A stretch of 64,000 nucleotides of DNA from Chrysaora quinquecirrha (lineage: Eukaryota > Cnidaria > Scyphozoa > Semaeostomeae > Pelagiidae), in assembly GCA_014526335.1 (NCBI GenBank), contig JACTAT010000014.1, forward strand, positions 7,100,393 through 7,164,392. Reading direction: 5' to 3'. Positions 25,086-36,540 of the stretch are shown here, one piece after another. Made by a program: the position numbers and the translations under genes. The notes below the pieces were generated by a model. That model did not search any database. It saw only the letters and a list, made by a program, of their open reading frames with translations, and had not been told where the DNA came from. Positions within the stretch are counted from its first letter, which is position 1. Each line of letters begins with the position of its first letter.

Positions 25086-25400
25086 ACTATACGCCTATAA
25101 ATTTACCTATGCCTATGCCTATGATCATTATTGCCTATGAACCTGATTACGATTAAATCGCTGATTATGATTATTATCATGACTACGCCTATGACAATGC
25201 TTATGACCATGCGTATTTATGTACCTATCCCTCTGACTATGATTATGATAAAATGGGTGATTCTGATTATGACTATGCCTATGATTATGATTAAGACTAT
25301 TGCCATGATTAGGGCTAAAAAGTCTGTGCCTGTATGATCATGACTATTGCTATGATTTGTCTTTGATTATGATTATGACAATGATTAGGACTGTCAATAT
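25085..25400. repeat. Hexamer-like TATGCCTATGACC/GATTATGA tract
   Basis: Degenerate repeat of the 6-bp words TATGAT, TATGAC and TATGCC over about 300 bp, decaying at both ends. It is distinct from the GAT tracts because its period is six. Confidence 0.85.
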
Positions 25401-26080
25401 GAAAATATTTTTATCAAGGCTATTTCCGCCAATGTGAACATGTCTATGCCTCAGATCATAATAAAGATTCACTGGCTGACTTTGATCCAGCCTATATCCT
25501 ACAATTACGCGACTAAGTATTCAATAATCAATTTTTAAGAGCAAGATCATTTTAGCGGTAACACTTTTAAGACTATCAAAAGTAAGAGTTATTCTTCATC
25601 ATACCAAAATTATTATGATTACAATTATTATTCAGTTATGAGATCATGTACCCAAAGGCTTCTTTCTGTAGGACTTTGTTTGCGGAAATCACGTTTTAAA
25701 CATTCTTAACATGTTACGTTGTATACTTCTTCTATTTGATAAGAAACCTCTTGTCTAAGTTGAGGCTGGAGTTCCTAAGGATTTGAAGCGACCGTTGTCA
25801 GAAATTAGAATGCAGATACTGTACCGCTCCGCTTAGTGAAGAAGCATCAGCTTAGAGTGGAAGACCTGCTTAAGTTGGCAGCTTTATAGCATGCTAGAAA
25901 TTCTCACACCTTCAATCTTCGACAATATATATTTGAACAGCCTATTGACCCCCGTATGGGCCCCTTGTCTCCCATTAGGAGTTAAAGGGAGAACATACCA
26001 ATTGCTTTAATATGTATAATAACCAGCCGTCCCTTGCTCAAATGCCAGACGCGTTGCGGTCTTATTTGAGCTCATCAGTG
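25400..26080. other. Intronic sequence, nothing recognised
   Basis: No domain-bearing frame, tandem repeat or terminal inverted repeat was seen. Confidence 0.45.
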
Positions 26081-26084
26081 ATAT

Positions 26085-26158
26085 GTGTGAGAATCGAACC
26101 GGGGTTTATTGCGTGAGAAGCACAAGTGCTAATCACAACCACCGGAGCTGAGCTGACT
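26085..26158 (-). mobile_element. tRNA-like fragment, probable SINE head or tRNA pseudogene
   Basis: Read on the minus strand, GGTGGTTGTGATTAGCAC resembles a Pol III box A region. About 30 bases downstream, CCGGTTCGATTC matches box B. An anticodon-type stem with a 7-base loop can be drawn between them, but the acceptor and T stems do not pair well, so a functional tRNA is unlikely. Confidence 0.4.
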
Positions 26159-26525
26159 GTTGAGTAACTGCGTGAGTTGGTAAGTGCTTAAATGTGCCTT
26201 ACTTTTCTCAAAAGATGCCATGTTTCAAATGATTTTGCTCAAGGTGCTTCTATCCAAGTGTAAACAGTAAAGTCAAAAAGCAACAAGGTGGACAAAAACT
26301 CACATGGACCAAAATGACGGAGGAGGATTTCAAGCCATCTAATACCCCACTCACTGAATGAAATACCGGACCTTATACAAGATACAGCAATTTGGAGACC
26401 AGAATGCAACCGCCTGATGTTCGTCATTGCCAACGAGAAAGGTGATTGATGATGATCTATCCTATTGCCTACAATACAGAGAACCGAAGCGCACAGAAAA
26501 AACAAAATGACAGGAGCTAACTTAC

Positions 26526-26797
26526 ATTCTTTGGACATTCCAACTTCATTGCATTTTCTTAATCTACATGCCTGGCAGCATTTCCGACTCATCTTGTCAA
26601 TTTTGCAATTATTAGAGCCAGGACATCGATAATTGAGATCGGTAGCTTGTAGGCTTCTCTTGAAGAAGGCTTTGCACCCTTCGCAAGCAGGCACGCCATA
26701 ATGGTAACCAGAGGCAGTGTCGCCACAAACCAAGCAAAGGAAGGGCAGATCGCCATCTTTGAAGCCTGAAGTGGTCTTCTTTTCCATTTTCATGGAG
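26526..26797 (-). CDS. NR3-type nuclear receptor, DNA-binding-domain exon
   Basis: Encodes residues 1-89 of the predicted receptor if translation starts at the ATG at 26,793. A CCCTTTGTAG acceptor-like site lies just before it, so the start may instead be in an upstream exon. Both C4 zinc fingers are complete: Cys20, 23, 37, 40 and Cys57, 63, 73, 76. The first finger reads [15 protein letters not shown] and ends [10 protein letters not shown], a P-box of the ER/ERR class expected to bind AGGTCA-type half sites. The second finger (CPGSNNC, then [15 protein letters not shown]) has the five-residue D-box spacing. The donor is AAT/GTAAGT, phase 1. Unusually, the predicted protein continues FLGNKKIKKPSRK and lacks the RGGR-containing extension that ERR uses for minor-groove contact. 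There is almost no N-terminal domain in this exon. Confidence 0.95.
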
Positions 26798-26839
26798 CTA
26801 CAAAGGGCAATAGAATAAGTATTACGTAACGCAATCAAA

Positions 26840-27665
26840 CGCTCATTTTTCTACAGTTGGGCCTAAACACCGAAATTTAAAAGGTTTTCAGGAGGAGGAA
26901 TACTGAACTGGATTTCAAACTCAACCACAGGGCAAAAGACGTTTCAACGAGTCTCAAGCATTAAGCCCTGGCATACAGGCCGCAACATTTACTTAGATCT
27001 GGCATATTGGCAATCATATGCCAAATTTGGGCATGCCAAAGTTATATTGCATGCCGTATCTCAAAAAATAGCTGCAACGCTCGACTTATGACACGAGTCC
27101 CAGTTATCGCAGCAATCATCTTTAATTGTTGTTGTTGTTGTTGTTATGAGTGGAAATAAGACTCATGTAATAAGTCCATTGTAACGCTAATCAAATCCTT
27201 CCGTTGCCTCCTCCGCAGCTTCACATTAAGCCTCTAGGGAAATTTTCGGATTTGCCATATTTGAATCTAATTAGCATAATTTAAAAAATAACTGCAAATT
27301 CGAAACTATGGGGTTAAAATTTTGCCATTTATAAGTGTCCCGTTATAAAGTATGCTAGAACGGGTGCACAGGAGTATCCTATTGATACCCCCCCCCCATC
27401 GACCTGGTAGTAGAAGAGACCCCTTTAAAAAGAAAATGCATTTGTGCTGTGGGGAATTAGAAAAGCTTAATGAGACCTTCCTTATAGTAATCTTTAGATA
27501 AGGGTTAACTTCTGCGATGTAAGAAACGGCAATACCAAAGAATTTTCTAACATTACAGAAGGCAACCCAAATCTTATGAAAATTTCTGTGTTTGAGAGAC
27601 CCTTTTAAGTAAACATTTTGCTTTTCTGGGAGGAGAAACCTATGTGCAGTTAAATTCAACAGATT
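26840..27665. other. No feature recognised apart from a short TTG run
   Basis: Contains a (TTG)n run at about 27,125-27,146 and a run of nine C at about 27,390. Upstream receptor exons or a promoter may lie here or further right, but none can be shown. Confidence 0.45.
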
Positions 27666-27670
27666 TGCAT

Positions 27671-27820
27671 AACAAGAGGGAAAAATGTGATGGCGTCAGC
27701 AGCCTCGGTCTCATGTTAGTCGAAAAAGTAAAAATTGGTGAAAGCTGCGAGTTTGATGTTTTTACTTTTGCAACCAACATGAGACCGAGGCTGCCGACGC
27801 CATAAAATTTTTCCCTTGTT
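27671..27820. mobile_element. Foldback MITE (long inverted repeat)
   Basis: Two arms of about 45-55 bp are almost perfectly complementary: AACAAGAGGGAAAAATG and GCAGCCTCGGTCTCATGTT on the left match the reverse complement of the right end. A spacer of about 45 bp separates them. It has no coding capacity, and the whole unit could fold into a single hairpin. Confidence 0.85.
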
Positions 27821-29650
27821 GATTTGCCTCCATGCTGATTCGATTTCTAGCGAAAATCATCAAAGTTTGACGTCTATGATCAAATTCATGTGCTGCAGAA
27901 GATCAAAGACGTCCGATATTGATTCTGTAAACGCTTATAACTCAGTCGCAACTGTTAGCTCAGTGCAAAAATGTATATTCAGAAGGTTCCGAATTTCAAA
28001 ATCTCTTATATCTAAGGAAGAAGGAAAGGAGAAAATAATCATTAGTTATGTAATGTTAACTCAAGCGACACTTTGTTTTAAGTTGTAGAATCTGGAGTAA
28101 GGGAATCCTCTCTGCGTGCAGCCACCTTGATTACAGTTGCTTCAGGAGAAAGGAAAATACTTGATTAAATGCCTTCTGGAGCAGATAAACTGGCACATAA
28201 AACCTTTTTTTCACTTTATTTCCCATTAAACGGGAAATTGAAGCAAAATTTGTTGCGATGTCTCTCCTCAAACGACTGCAATTCCGGGCTTTCCAGGTGG
28301 AGAGGATTCCCTAAACTTAAAATGTCTACCATTTTCCAGAAAAATATCGCGCCGTCCCAGATCTCTTTGAAAAGGTCTATTGGCGGGATTCGAGCTCAGA
28401 CTGCACAGATAGCTGACGAACATTCTTCATTTGAGCTAAAAAGAAACAAGCAAACAGCCGACCATTCTTACACAACCACTTACTTTCCTATGCTTTTAAC
28501 AGAACGTTATTATTTGTGATGCAATTGCGATAATGCTCTTAAGATAAATAACTAAACATTATTAAATAACAGATAACAAAACCAAGCTAGCCATTTGAAG
28601 ACAAAATCCAACTTTCCCTCCATTCTCAAGTCTTATCAGCTTCAGTAAAGGCTTTTAAGATATGAAGCTTTTCATTATTAGGCCTTCACTGGCCACTCCC
28701 TTAACCATCTTAAATCATAATCAACAATTTACTCCCATGCAACTTCTTCAAGGTACACTTTGAGCGAAAATCTTCATGATAAACATAAGTTTGAGCCATC
28801 TTCTCTCGAACAAGTAATGCACATTTGCATAAGTGGTTCTTAGCTACATTGCAACATATTTTGAAGACAACACTTGTAATATTAGCTGGAAATTCGGAAG
28901 GAACTTCTTCAAAGTTTTGATAATTTCTCGACAAAAACGAAATACAATAAATCGTTTAAATTTAATTAATTTTCCCGCCTAAACCAAGTTTCGTAAATAT
29001 GAAAGTAAGACCATCAGATTGAATGTTAAGAGCAAAAAAAAAAAGAAATAGAAAAGCATGCTGCATATATACACACACCTAGCTACTACCACTCTAAAAT
29101 TGTCCCTGAAAATTTAGGAATTGAAAACAGATTAAGAGCATTTCAGGTTCAAAAATGCGAAAACTTAAGAACAGCTAGCATCTCTCAAAATATTACTGGT
29201 TCTTCAAAAATATAGTATATCGAGTTGAAGAGAGGCTGGAGACTAAACGTGTTTGGGAATGAGGTTGACAAGAACGGACAAGAACGAACGCTCATCCATA
29301 ATTTTCTTGGTTTAAAACATACGATAAACTTAATATCTATCTGGAATTTTGACATTAATGCTTTACGAAATCGATAAGAACGAGTCAAAATTAGGATCTC
29401 AATATTAGATGTCAAAATTTTCTTCCCAAAGTGACTCAAATCACAGCTTAAAATCTTTATCCCATTGAACAATTCGATGTTATTTCGAACGACAGAAGAC
29501 GTATTTTCCAGAAAATTAAAAAGATGATCAGGATGTAAAACTTAGATAACGCAAAGGTTAAGCAGCTCTTTTACGAAATTGTAGAAAGATCCTTTGTGTG
29601 AACAGAAATTAAGTATTTTTGAAAACAGCGATAGGAAATACGAGGTTACA
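27821..29650. other. No supported gene
   Basis: Several ORFs of 70-116 codons occur, the longest at 28,169-28,519 on the plus strand. None shows a known motif, codon regularity or splice context. Confidence 0.4.
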
Positions 29651-29653
29651 GTA

Positions 29654-30264
29654 TACACTTTTTTTTAATAAGCAACCGCTCAACCCGGGGGGGGTACTTC
29701 ATTGTTCAAGTGACTAGACGTGCCGCCCAGTTTTTCCAAACCCACCCGTGTCTACCGATAAATTCTGTTTGTCGTGGAACCCATGTATAGAAAAAACAAC
29801 GAAATTTTTTACCCATTTGTACCAATATCTCAAATGTTACATATATTTTGCTACCCATGTGTAGAGATTCTTTACGGAAAACCAACCCATGTGTAGGGAA
29901 ATTGGCGCTGAAAAAGTTACCCATTTGGGCGGCACGTCTAGTATATTGAACAATGGAAGTACCCCCCCCCGGGCCGCTCAATAAGCAACTAGGGCTGAAC
30001 TGACCTTAATATTAAGCAACTTGAGGGCTCAATTGAATTCTGTAAGCAACTAAGAAGTCAAACAACCAAGCTTATACGCTTTCTTGTTGTTAGGAAATTG
30101 TTTGTTTTGCATGTTGAAGTTCTTTAGCTAACATTTTCCACTTACTGTCTCCCAAAAGTCGCGGGTTAAGCAACTTTTAAGCAACTTTGAGGGCTGAAAT
30201 GTCTAAAATTTTAAGCAACTTTGAGGGCTGGACAAAAGTCAAGTTGCTTATTAAAAAAAGTGTA
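29654..30264. mobile_element. MITE with TACACTTTTTTTTAATAAGC ends
   Basis: About 611 bp including a nested element. Left end TACACTTTTTTTTAATAAGC; the right end is its inverted copy (GCTTATTAAAAAAAGTGTA). The interior repeats AAGCAACTT and TTTGAGGGCTG several times. No coding capacity. A relative lies at about 46,260-46,500. It resembles the 19.9 kb element in architecture but uses AAGCAAC instead of AAGGAAC. Confidence 0.85.
29684..29973. mobile_element. hAT-like MITE nested in the preceding MITE
   Basis: 290 bp with terminal inverted repeats of about 45 bp beginning CCCGGGGGGGGTACTTC and including CTAGACGTGCCGCCCA. It is flanked by the 8-bp direct repeat CCGCTCAA at 29,676-29,683 and 29,974-29,981. 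An 8-bp duplication is typical of hAT transposons. The interior repeats ACCCATGTGTAGA. The minus-strand ORF inside it is a by-product. Confidence 0.88.
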
Positions 30265-30640
30265 TGTGTTAGTTTGATTTAGACTCTTGGTCTTTTAAAT
30301 GCTTTTATTCCTTCTAGTTCTTTATTTTTTTGGAATTCTCGACCTCGAGTGCTATTAAAATTCTATTGTTCCTTCTACTAAAAAATTAATGAGAAAGCGA
30401 AGTTTGTACAGTTAGGACAAATTAAAAATACAAGTATATGAGTAGGACTTTTACTAAGAAAATAAAGAAACCCCAGGTAATTAATCCTTACGACTTTAAT
30501 GTTTTAAAAGCTGAATAAAATAGTATTTAGCAATCAAACAAATTAAATTCATATCAAATCAAAATGCCATCGAGAGAAGAAGCATTCCCATGGAAACAAG
30601 CAAATGATGCAGACTTATACATCCAACCTTCACCTATCTT
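30265..30640. other. No feature recognised
   Basis: AT-rich sequence between the MITE and the AACT repeat. Confidence 0.5.
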
Positions 30641-30809
30641 TAGGTACAGGATGCTTGTACCCAAAGCTAGCAAACTAAATGACTAACAAACTAAATAACT
30701 ATAGCTAACTTACTAACTAAATAACTAAAAAACCAACCTACTAACTAGCGAACTAGCTAACTAACTAACTAGTTAACTAATTAACTAACTAACTAACTAG
30801 TTAACTAAT

Positions 30810-30844
<35 letters not shown>

Positions 30845-31028
30845 GTAAGTAACTAATTAACTAAACAGCCAACTAACTAACTAACTAAATAAGTATGTAA
30901 GTAACAAACCAATTAACTAACTAACTAACTAACTAACTAATTAATTAATTAAATAACTAACAAACTAATTAAGTTATTAACTAACTAACAAACTAACTAA
31001 CAAAGTATGTAAGTAACTAACTAGCTAG

Positions 31029-31084
<56 letters not shown>

Positions 31085-31101
31085 GTATGTAAGTAAGTAA
31101 G

Positions 31102-31152
<51 letters not shown>

Positions 31153-31175
31153 ACTAAGTAACAAAGTAAGTGAGT
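30640..31175. repeat. (AACT)n simple repeat
   Basis: About 500 bp of imperfect AACT/ACTA tetranucleotide repeat with occasional AAGT, TAGC and GTATGT interruptions. The purest part is about 31,030-31,150. Confidence 0.95.
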
Positions 31176-31613
31176 AACTTACTAACTGGGTACCAAAATA
31201 TCCTGACAATTCAATTATGGACCTCGGATGGACAGCTAGGTTAACAGAAAGACAGTTAAAGTGGTCCGACTAAACTTGAACCCAACAAAACCCTCAAAAT
31301 CCAATAAAACGACTACTTAGTTCTCGCTGTTCTCGACAACTAGTCAATCCTGTTACAAAACTTTTCTCCAAGCTTCTAAGGCCATCTCAGAGTCACAACA
31401 AAACAATTCTAGTTTCAGACGATAAAGTTTTTCGCAACACAAAGCCTATCTTGCAGTCCAGCTCAAGATATCAAAATTGCCTGTAAACCGTCCAAACGAC
31501 GACGCAACTTTCGCGTTCATGGATAATGAGATATACCTATCACAAAACCATAACAAAATCTCTCCGAGCCAAGATAAAATCCTCTGAAACCCTACAACAT
31601 GACAACTTAACTT
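31176..31613. other. No feature recognised
   Basis: Unique sequence between the simple repeat and the next MITE. Confidence 0.5.
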
Positions 31614-32028
31614 TACACACTTCTTTCATAAGAATACCTAAATTTATGGCGAGCCTCGATTATTCTTAAGATTTTTCGATTTTGAGCCTAAAAATATTCT
31701 TAAATTAGTCCGAATTTACAGTGTTACCAAACGACCTGAAGACCCGAAGATCAAATGAAATAAGTCAAATCTTTGTCATTTACCAATTCACGATAAAAAA
31801 CTTTATCCACAGTTAGAAATTCTATTTCAACTCCGTCAATGTCATTAAACCAATGTAGTCCAATGTGTATTATACAACATATACGGCGCGACAATCACAT
31901 TTTGTGCCTTGTGAAAATCGCAGAGAAATAATAAAGCTTGAGCCTGGGATTATGCTTAAATAATTCTTAAATTTCAACAATTTTGAGCCCCAATGTTCTT
32001 ATAGACAGTATTCTCATAAAAGTGTGTA
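31614..32028. mobile_element. MITE with TACACACTTCTTTCATAAG ends
   Basis: About 415 bp. Left end TACACACTTCTTTCATAAG and AATACC; the inverted right end reads TACACACTTTTATGAGAATA on the opposite strand. The interior repeats ATTCTTAA and TTTGAGCC. Same architecture as the 19.9 and 29.65 kb elements, with the word AAGAAT. No open frame of note. Confidence 0.7.
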
Positions 32029-33560
32029 GTTGCCCTGTCAAGAGATATGCATCTAATACTTAAATTGAAAATAAAGTTATGATCGATCAGTTGCAGTTAA
32101 CTAATCAGCTTATAACTCCAGAGCTGTCTGATTAATTTGGAAATTAAAAATACTATGACTTGTACGAAGACCCAGCTTCGCTCATGTTAATCATGTTATA
32201 TATGTATATACCCTCTTTCACGGAAGTTGAGAGGCAGAGCGGCCCCAGGGTAATGTAATCGCAGGGGGCTTTTAGGAGGTTGTAGGGGGAAGCATTACGA
32301 AAATTAATAATTTCGCGTGCCCTCTTCAGCTCGCGAGCTCCCGTCTTGACAGAACTACCGTGTTTGAAACGCGTTTTTCACGGCTTAGGGGTTTTCGGTG
32401 AAATTAAAGTGTGTCAGAACCGCCAGAACAGGGGCAATGACAGGAAAATCTAGAATTGAAAAGAATGTGCTCTGAAGGTCCTCTTTTTAACACAGAAAAT
32501 AGACGGGCAAATGCCCCAAATGATAACAGTTTTAAATTGCGTTTAGAGCAAGTACTTCGTGTTTGCAGACTTCATTTGCACTCATATTGTCTGGCTTGGC
32601 AAAAATTATGACCCAAATCTCAGCCTAATGTTTCTTGTAAAGGTTGCTCTTATAAAAAGAAGTACAGCACCGTCAAATCTTAACGGAAAATCCGCATGAC
32701 ACAGGATAGAGAAATAACCAAGAAACAACTCTTCTTGAAGGCTCAAAACATATAAATGTATGTTTAATCCACGATAACCCGCTATTCTTGTCTGATTCGC
32801 GGATTATGACGAAATACGGATGAAAACGGCCTACGCTCTCAAACTGGTTATAGCCGAAATTAGCGAAATCTAGAACCAATGAAACAGGATTCCAATTCAA
32901 GAGCTATTTCTGCCATTAAATATTGGAAAACCTGCATGTTCCCCAATTCTGTATTCTTAGCTATTGTATGAAGAGTGGCTTCTAATTCTCTAGTCTTAGG
33001 TTCTATTCTCTGAGCGATGAAGCAGTCTAAAATCGAAATCTTTTAGAAACGTTATGCAGCGAGATGAGATCCAGATGGTTATGCACTTGGACAGCATGGA
33101 AGGCAAGAGAAGAAAAGGCTGCCGAAGATAAACATAAGGTAGTTAGGAGCACGCACAAACATGAAGCATTGTCAGTGTGCAAGTGAAAGAATATCGCTTG
33201 CCTGAAGAGCATGAAACAGGGAGCGGTTTCGGCGCTCCCAGGCATGAAAGTCCCATAGACCCGTGAATGGCACTCCCTAATGATGAAATTGTATCAAGAA
33301 CTATCAAAAAATTTTGCATAGCTTTAGCTATCACAAATCTACAGCGATACCTTGACTGACAAAAAACAACCTTCACTGCACTAAACTCAAACTATAACAG
33401 ACCACTGTGCTCTGATACCCAAATATATAATAGACGTACATAAAATCCAGAAGCAAGCTTACTTATATGTCTTAGATTTTCTTAAAGCGTGAGAAAACAT
33501 CCCATATTCAGTAGTATAAGCAAGTTGGAAGACAGTGCAATACTTAAATGTGTGTTGCAT
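32029..33560. other. No supported gene
   Basis: Only short ORFs without motifs. No tandem repeat was seen. Confidence 0.4.
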
Positions 33561-34160
33561 TGGGGTGGCACTTTTAATGTGAGTTTATTCGTGAATCACA
33601 AAAAGAAGGATGGGTTATTACACTAGTAACAAGCCAAAATATATAGGCCTTGAACCTGGACTGCATGACAAGAATACCCACAACAATTCCACTGAGATAA
33701 AAAGCCCAAGGAAATCGTCGAGTCCTCTTTAAGTCATACAGCCCAAGACTCCCCTCAAGTTCTGCTGTTTTGTTCCGGCTATGTTGAGCCTTCTTCAGCA
33801 TCATATATATTCATGTATGTTTTCATTCATGGCAAACACTAGTATAGATTTTTTTCCACGAGTGGCATACCATAAGTGATGAAGGACAGAACGAAAATCC
33901 CATTGAAATAAAAAGCCTAATGAAATCGTCGAAATACTCTTGAAGTCATAAAGGTTTTCATTCGATATTTTGGCTTTGGTGTTTCGGCTATGCTGAGCCT
34001 TCTTCAGCACCATATATATTTATGTATATTTTCATGAATGGCAAATACTAGTATAGTTTATTCCACTAGAAGCAAGCAACAACTATAAAGGACTCGAACA
34101 ACAACTGTATGATCAGAGAGTCAACGACAATCCCATTGAAATAAAAAGCCCAATGAAATT
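33560..34160 (-). mobile_element. tRNA-derived SINE-like units in tandem (3 partial copies)
   Basis: Read on the minus strand, each unit contains GCTGAAGAAGGCTCA with CATAGCCG, then a CTTGGGCTGTATGACTT-like part, a CTTTTTATCTCAGTGG box A-like part and a CAGTCCAGGTTC box B-like part, followed by GGTATGCCACTCGTGGA and CTATACTAGTATTTGCCA. Spacing is about 220-240 bp. The Pol III boxes are decayed in these copies. Related copies lie at 39.65-39.8 kb (minus) and 44.05-44.42 kb (plus). Confidence 0.75.
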
Positions 34161-35890
34161 ACAGAGTAACACTTCTAATTATACAGCATACGGTCAAAGG
34201 CTCTTATTCCATTCGGCTTTTGTGCTTCAGCTGTATAGCCCTTCATTTTGCGTTGGTGTTTTGGCTGCAAAGCTTTCATTACGTAGAGATATCCCAAGTC
34301 TATTTCTCAATATCCTTCTCCTAAGGTCTACCATTCCTTAACAGAATAAAGGAGATTGAGACAGAAATGAGTGTTCCTCTCTCACTCTCCTTTGTTTTAA
34401 CGGAATTGTGGACCTGGAGAAGGATAGTGAGAAATGGACTTGGGGCAAGTCTAAGCTGTCATCAGTGCCATGCATATTTAAGTAAATTGTTCTTGAAAGG
34501 CACCTAAATGTATGCGTTCTTCTGATTAAAGAACACTATACAAAGTTGGCAATGTATTCTATTGTCCAGCTCTGCGCGGATAACTCAATGCATATTCGTG
34601 GCTAAGGCACCTGTTTATAAGAAACTGCGACACTGATTATGAAATACCTACTTCTGGATAAGAAACCTCGGAGACCTCAATTCAGAAAGTTGTCTCTCAA
34701 TCATGGGAATCTACTGTATGAGAAAGAACAAACCTTCTGAACTTTCTTGACATATGTTTCTGCTGCATCATGCAACGAACAACAACATCACAATTAGAGA
34801 ATAAAGGAGACGTGGGCAAGGACAGATCCATGACTGCGCTTCTCATCGAATTTTGATCTTTTCAATATGATTGCCAACGACTGCGCGAAGGGACACTTGA
34901 AGGGCCTTCAAACAAAGGTCTTTTGCGTATGCACTGTCGATTCTGAAAGGGCTTGAAGCATGGAACAGTGCGAGTAAACGGATCCAGAAGATGATTTCTC
35001 AGGGCATATTCAAGTTAATTTCGACAATTAGGCCAGAGAAGATCTCGACATTAGGCCAAAGCTAAACGAAAACCAACAATATGACTGTTTTGACTTGACT
35101 AGACGAGACCAGTAACTTTCTAGTAGCGACTTTTTTAAGAGCAATGCTGAGTGTATGGTGTTCAAATGCCAAATGAGTTGTTAAACAAGCGTTTTTGTAC
35201 GAGATTAATAACGAAGTAATACGCGTATATCTTTACCAATGACACCGGAGATTTTCAATTCCAGGAAATTTTTCGATATCCAAGCACGGTCGAGTCATAG
35301 AGCATCAAAAAACGCGAAAACGTCTTCCTAGACACCAACAAACCAAAACAACTCGCGAAACTGAAAACCTTGATAATGATACGCGAAAATTAAACCCCAG
35401 TAAGCACATATAAAAGAACCTGTTCTCCGTGAATTGTTTTGTAGTTGCCAAGTACAATTTCTCGTCTTCTTGTTGCGGTAATTGGATAAACTTTCAACTG
35501 AAGGGAATTTTCTCTGGCTTGTAAAACTTCAAAATGAATTAAAATTCATATCGCTAACGAGCCTAGTGTCATTTTCAAAATTTGTTTTACTGTTAGATGT
35601 TTTTGTATATCTGATGTCTCACGACTGTTAATATCTTTGAAGTATCGTTGAAAGCCCTGAAGTTTTATGAGAAAACTTCGGTTGGTCTGTATAATACAAG
35701 GAATGGTATAATCACGTAATATGGTTCTACGTCGCAAGATCTCCAGTCTCCAGTCCAGATCTCTAGAGCTTTTTTAACCCAAAACCATACTCATGTCAGT
35801 TCTTCCAGAACTTTCTCAGCGTTCGATTTATCGTAAAGACTTGATAAAACAACAGCACAAATAACATACAACCGATGTTCTCCAGAGTCA
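34161..35890. other. No supported gene
   Basis: Small ORFs only. A run of AAGAAAC-type words at 34,610-34,700 recalls the MITE family words, but no terminal inverted repeat was identified. Confidence 0.4.
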
Positions 35891-36540
35891 AAAAGAAGGG
35901 CTTTACTTTTAGATTCCTCTAGGAGCTATCCACAGAGACGCCAATTATATTGCTACTATATAACGAATATAATGTTGATTTTCTTGAATACTTGATAAAC
36001 TTTCTGTAAAATCTTCAGTAGAATTATGTACCTCTGATATTCCCAGAGTCATTTAATTTGTTACTTCTCTAGTTAGCCATCCACCGCCACGTCAAAAATT
36101 ATGCTACTATCTTACGAATATGATGTTGATTTCCTCTTGAACACTTGAGTTGAGAAACCTCCAGTAAAATTTTCAGTATAGTAACGAGAAACAATTATTG
36201 CGAATTTTCGGCAGTCTTATTTCGACAGCCAACTCACAGCTACGACGTCGATAATGTTGTTCTATCTAGCGAGTTTCAAGTTGATTTTCTCCTGAACACT
36301 TGATAAATCTCCAAGTAAAACCTTCAGCATAGTATACAACGAGAAACCAATGTTGCGACTTTCGGACAGTCTTATTTCGACAGCCAACTCAAAGCCACGA
36401 CGTTAATAATGTCGTAACTATCTGGCGATTATCAAGTTGATTTTCTCCTGAACACTTGATAAACATTCAGTCAAACCTTCAGTAGAAATTACAACGAGAA
36501 ACCACTGCTCCTAAATCTTATTTCCTTTATTTGAAAAGCC
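35890..36540. repeat. Tandem array of about 156 bp, 4 copies
   Basis: The landmark TTGATTTTCTCCTGAACACT recurs, diverged in the outer copies, near 35,974, 36,124, 36,281 and 36,437, giving spacings of 150-157 bp. Shared flanking words are TTCGACAGCCAACTCA, AACCTTCAGTA and ACAACGAGAAACCA. Confidence 0.88.

Larger units (their letters stand above)
19506..26525 (-). other. Receptor intron 1 (about 7 kb, repeat-filled)
   Basis: Runs from the AAT/GTAAGT donor after the DBD exon to the TTTTTTCAG acceptor of the hinge exon. The phases match (one base plus two bases give a Phe codon), so direct splicing keeps the frame, although an extra small exon cannot be excluded. It contains a 169-bp tandem array with a MITE inserted in it, GAT/GCT repeats, two further trinucleotide or hexamer-like tracts and a tRNA-like fragment. 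Confidence 0.75.

Noticed and set aside
26085..26158. Functional tRNA gene on minus
   Set aside because: Box B is good but the acceptor and T stems fail; kept as a tRNA-like fragment.
28169..28519. 116-codon plus ORF as a gene
   Set aside because: No recognisable motif, repeat or splice signal; its length is within chance for this much AT-rich DNA.
29706..29981. 91-codon minus ORF
   Set aside because: Lies wholly within the nested hAT-like MITE, with no motif.
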